Below, piece by piece: positions 6,106 to 7,788 of a stretch of 7,788 nucleotides of DNA. The notes beneath the pieces are model-generated. The model made no database searches. It was not told the DNA's origin and saw only the letters and a list, made by a program, of their open reading frames with translations. The position numbers and the translations under genes were made by a program. Within the stretch, counting starts at the first letter, position 1. Each line of letters begins with the position of its first letter. The stretch covers positions 1-7,788 of the forward strand of contig DAIAZB010000213.1 in the NCBI GenBank assembly GCA_027443745.1, in the 5' to 3' direction. Source of the DNA: Thiomonas sp. (lineage in GTDB: Bacteria; Pseudomonadota; Gammaproteobacteria; Burkholderiales; Burkholderiaceae).

Positions 6106-7035
6106 TCAGGCGCGGTCGGCCACGCGCTCTCCGAGCAAGCCTTGCGGCCGCAGCGTCAGCACGAGGATGAGCACAATGAAAGCAAAGATGTCCTGGTAAT
6201 TGCTGCCGAACATGCCGCCGGTGAGCGTGCCGATGTAGCCCGCCCCCAGCACCTCGATCACGCCCAGCAGAACACCCCCGAGCATGGCGCCGGTGAGGTT
6301 GCCGATGCCACCGAGCACGGCAGCGGTGAAGGCCTTCAAACCCGGCGTGAAGCCCATGTAGAAATTCGCCGTGGAGAAGTTGGCGTACCACATCACCCCG
6401 GCAATGGCCGCCAGCATGGCGCCAATCACAAAAGCGGCGGAAATCACCAAATTCGGATTGACCCCCATGAGCGCGGCCACACGCGGGTTCTCAGCCGTGG
6501 CGCGCATGGCTCGGCCGAGCTTGGTCTTGTGGATCAGATAGGTCAGGCCCAGCAGCAGCACGGCGGTGAGCACCAGGATCATGACCTGCACCGGGGTGAT
6601 GACGACACCGTGAATGTTGATGATCTTGGATGTCAGCAGACTGGGAAAAACCTTGTAATCGCGTCCCCAGATCACCATGGCCAGGGTTTCGAGCAGGATG
6701 GACATGCCGATGGCCGTGACCAGCGGTGCCAGCTTGGGGGCGTTACGCAATCGTCGATAGGCCAGGCGCTCGATGAAATAGTTCAGCACGCCGCAGACGA
6801 TCATCGCCACGATGGTGGCAAGGACAACCGTGAGCCAGCCGGGCAGGCCAGGGGCGATGTGGGCAAGCAGAAGAAACATGCTGTAGGCAGTCAGTGCCCC
6901 CACCATCATCACGTCGCCATGGGCGAAGTTGATGAGGTTGACGATGCCGTAGACCATGGTGTAGCCCAGCGCGATGAGGGCATACATGCTGCCCAGCACG
7001 AGGCCGTTGACGATTTGTTGAATGAAAGTTTCCAT
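6106..7035 (-). CDS. livH: Branched-chain amino acid ABC transporter permease LivH
   Basis: A 309-residue inner-membrane permease and the first gene of the liv operon. The N-terminus METFIQQIVNGLVLGSMYAL is the classic LivH start. LGYTMVYGIVNLINFAHGD (23-41) follows, the conserved segment of this permease family. RLRNAPKLAPLVTAIGMSI (95-113) and the EAA-like loop GRAMRATAENPRVAALMGVN (174-193) are seen, then LGGIGNLTGAMLGG (241-254) and the final RPQGLLG (296-302). Around eight hydrophobic segments are spread through the protein, and length is normal for LivH. The start ATG 7035 has an AAGGA about 9 nt upstream. The 330-nt region ahead of it should hold the operon promoter. No gene for a periplasmic binding protein precedes it, although many betaproteobacterial liv clusters have one. 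Confidence 0.94.
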   Translation of the reverse strand: METFIQQIVNGLVLGSMYALIALGYTMVYGIVNLINFAHGDVMMVGALTAYSMFLLLAHIAPGLPGWLTVVLATIVAMIVCGVLNYFIERLAYRRLRNAPKLAPLVTAIGMSILLETLAMVIWGRDYKVFPSLLTSKIINIHGVVITPVQVMILVLTAVLLLGLTYLIHKTKLGRAMRATAENPRVAALMGVNPNLVISAAFVIGAMLAAIAGVMWYANFSTANFYMGFTPGLKAFTAAVLGGIGNLTGAMLGGVLLGVIEVLGAGYIGTLTGGMFGSNYQDIFAFIVLILVLTLRPQGLLGERVADRA

Positions 7036-7365
7036 CCCGAGGTGTCCTTATGGGTTCTGGGTCTTGCAGAGTCCGACCGCCGCCACTGGGCCTTATGGGC
7101 CATGAGCAACGAACTGGATGAGGCAGTGCTTGCAAGTTTCATGCTCGAAAAAGTGCTCGCAAACACAGCGGCGCTGGAACAAGCGCCGGCACAAATGCAG
7201 CAGGGCATTGCGTGGTGTGAGCCTGTGGGCAAAGATGCCCAGGCATGGTGTTGCGTCTCCTTTGGCGAGCCAGTTTGGTGCGGCTTCGCCTACGTTGTTG
7301 TCTGTATGGCGCGAAATAATAACCACAGGCCAGTGCACACCAGCCACGACAAGCTTGGACGGGCC
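7036..7365. other. 330-nt gap between rarA and livH; no convincing gene
   Basis: This gap separates the rarA stop from the livH start and should contain the livH promoter, read leftward. No clear -35/-10 pair could be chosen; an AT-rich TTATTATTT (complement of about 7314-7322) is the most promoter-like stretch but has no good -35 at 17 nt. A 7-bp hairpin, 7169-7175 with 7182-7188 and a 6-nt loop, lies in the middle without a following T-run. The 9-mer CCTTATGGG occurs at 7046-7054 and 7091-7099, the first copy covering the livH ribosome binding site. On the minus strand, GGGCC/GGCCC (7361-7373) flanks the rarA stop codon, too small for a firm terminator call. Local base composition is less GC-rich than the neighbouring genes. 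Open frames here (minus 7093-7347; plus from 7102) have no recognised family. Confidence 0.5.
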
Positions 7366-7788
7366 TCAGGCCCTGGGGATGGGCGGTGTCGCATCCGTCT
7401 CGCGATCGGCCGGCTCTTGTGCGCTGATGGCCGTCCGGGCCTGGCGATTGAGGCGCTGAAGCTCGGCCATACGCTCGGCGATGCGCGCCTCCTGGCCACG
7501 GTCGGTGGGGCGGTACAACCGCGCCTCCGGCAAGCCTTCGGGGAAATAGCGTTCCCCCGCGGCGAAGGCGCCGGCCTCGTCATGGGCGTAGCGGTAACCG
7601 TCAGATGCGCCGATCTGCTTCATCAGTTTCGTCGGTGCATTGCGCAAGTGCATGGGCACCGGCGCCGTGCCATGTTCGCGCACGAAACGCCGTGCCTCAC
7701 CCGCGGCGCGATAGGCTGCATTCGACTTGGGCGCGATGGCGAGATAGAGCACCGCTTGCACCAGGGCGAGTTCCCCCTCGGGGCTGCC
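7366..7788 (-). CDS. rarA: Replication-associated recombination ATPase RarA (MgsA), C-terminal part
   Basis: The C-terminal 140 residues of a gene whose start lies beyond the right edge; the frame is open to base 788 of the last kilobase, i.e. to the window end. RarA is a clamp-loader-like AAA+ ATPase acting at stalled replication forks and is normally about 430-450 residues, so roughly the last third is visible. The segment is the characteristic RarA C-terminal domain. It begins GSPEGELALVQAVLYLAIAP followed by KSNAAY, then VPMHLRNAPTKLMK, GYRYAHDE, a YFPEGLPEARLYRP stretch, and TDRGQEARIAERMAELQRLN. The AAA+ Walker motifs lie outside the window. After RLNRQ comes a variable polar tail of about 25 residues ending in PPIPRA. 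It is on the same strand as the liv operon but 330 nt away, so probably a separate unit. Confidence 0.92.
   Translation of the reverse strand, partial: GSPEGELALVQAVLYLAIAPKSNAAYRAAGEARRFVREHGTAPVPMHLRNAPTKLMKQIGASDGYRYAHDEAGAFAAGERYFPEGLPEARLYRPTDRGQEARIAERMAELQRLNRQARTAISAQEPADRETDATPPIPRA

Noticed and set aside
4971..6170. A 399-codon open frame on the plus strand opposite livM
   Set aside because: It is the antisense shadow of a well-supported permease gene; it is rich in His, Gln, Asp and Gly as expected from reading GC-rich membrane-protein codons backwards, and shows no family motif. The similar plus-strand frames at 3708-4283 and 4084-4974 opposite livF/livG are rejected for the same reason.
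7361..7373. GGGCC-TCA-GGCCC palindrome at the rarA stop codon as a terminator
   Set aside because: Only a 5-bp stem with a 3-nt loop and no U-run on the minus strand; too weak to call.
7102..7788. Plus-strand frame open from ATG 7102 to the window end as a real gene
   Set aside because: From 7366 onward it is antisense to clear rarA coding sequence, and its first 88 codons match no family I recognise and show weak codon bias. Kept only as a question in the findings.

Overview
The window is a GC-rich stretch of ordinary bacterial chromosome. Gene content and protein style (an RNase E with a long Arg/Pro/Ala-rich tail, a plant-type ferredoxin reductase next to a YeeZ-like dehydrogenase, a compact livHMGF operon beside rarA) point to a betaproteobacterium, most likely Burkholderiales. 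The genus cannot be fixed from the sequence alone. No rRNA, tRNA, CRISPR array, insertion sequence, phage gene or attachment site was seen.

Left part (1-3353). The 3' end of what looks like rne (RNase E) runs rightward into the window and stops at 931. It converges on a leftward gene for an atypical SDR / YeeZ-like NAD(P)-binding protein (1007-1915). Between the two stops lies a 15-bp perfect hairpin (949-982) with A and T runs at its base, apparently a terminator shared by both. The SDR gene is divergent from a rightward gene for a [2Fe-2S]/FAD/NAD(P)H reductase (1931-2971), with only about 15 nt between the two start codons. A small ABM-fold (antibiotic biosynthesis monooxygenase-like) gene (3021-3353) follows the reductase on the same strand.

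Centre and right (3393-7035, leftward). A tightly packed operon runs in the order livH, livM, livG, livF. It encodes the two membrane permeases and two ATPases of a branched-chain amino acid / amide-type (HAAT) ABC importer. livM/livG overlap and livG/livF are one base apart, which suggests translational coupling. No periplasmic substrate-binding protein gene lies in the window.

Right edge. After a 330-nt gap with no convincing gene, the C-terminal 140 codons of rarA (replication-associated recombination ATPase) enter from beyond the right edge, also leftward. The window looks like housekeeping and transport DNA. I found no convincing new system. The items most worth a second look are the orphan ferredoxin reductase with its ABM and SDR neighbours, and the importer that lacks a binding protein.
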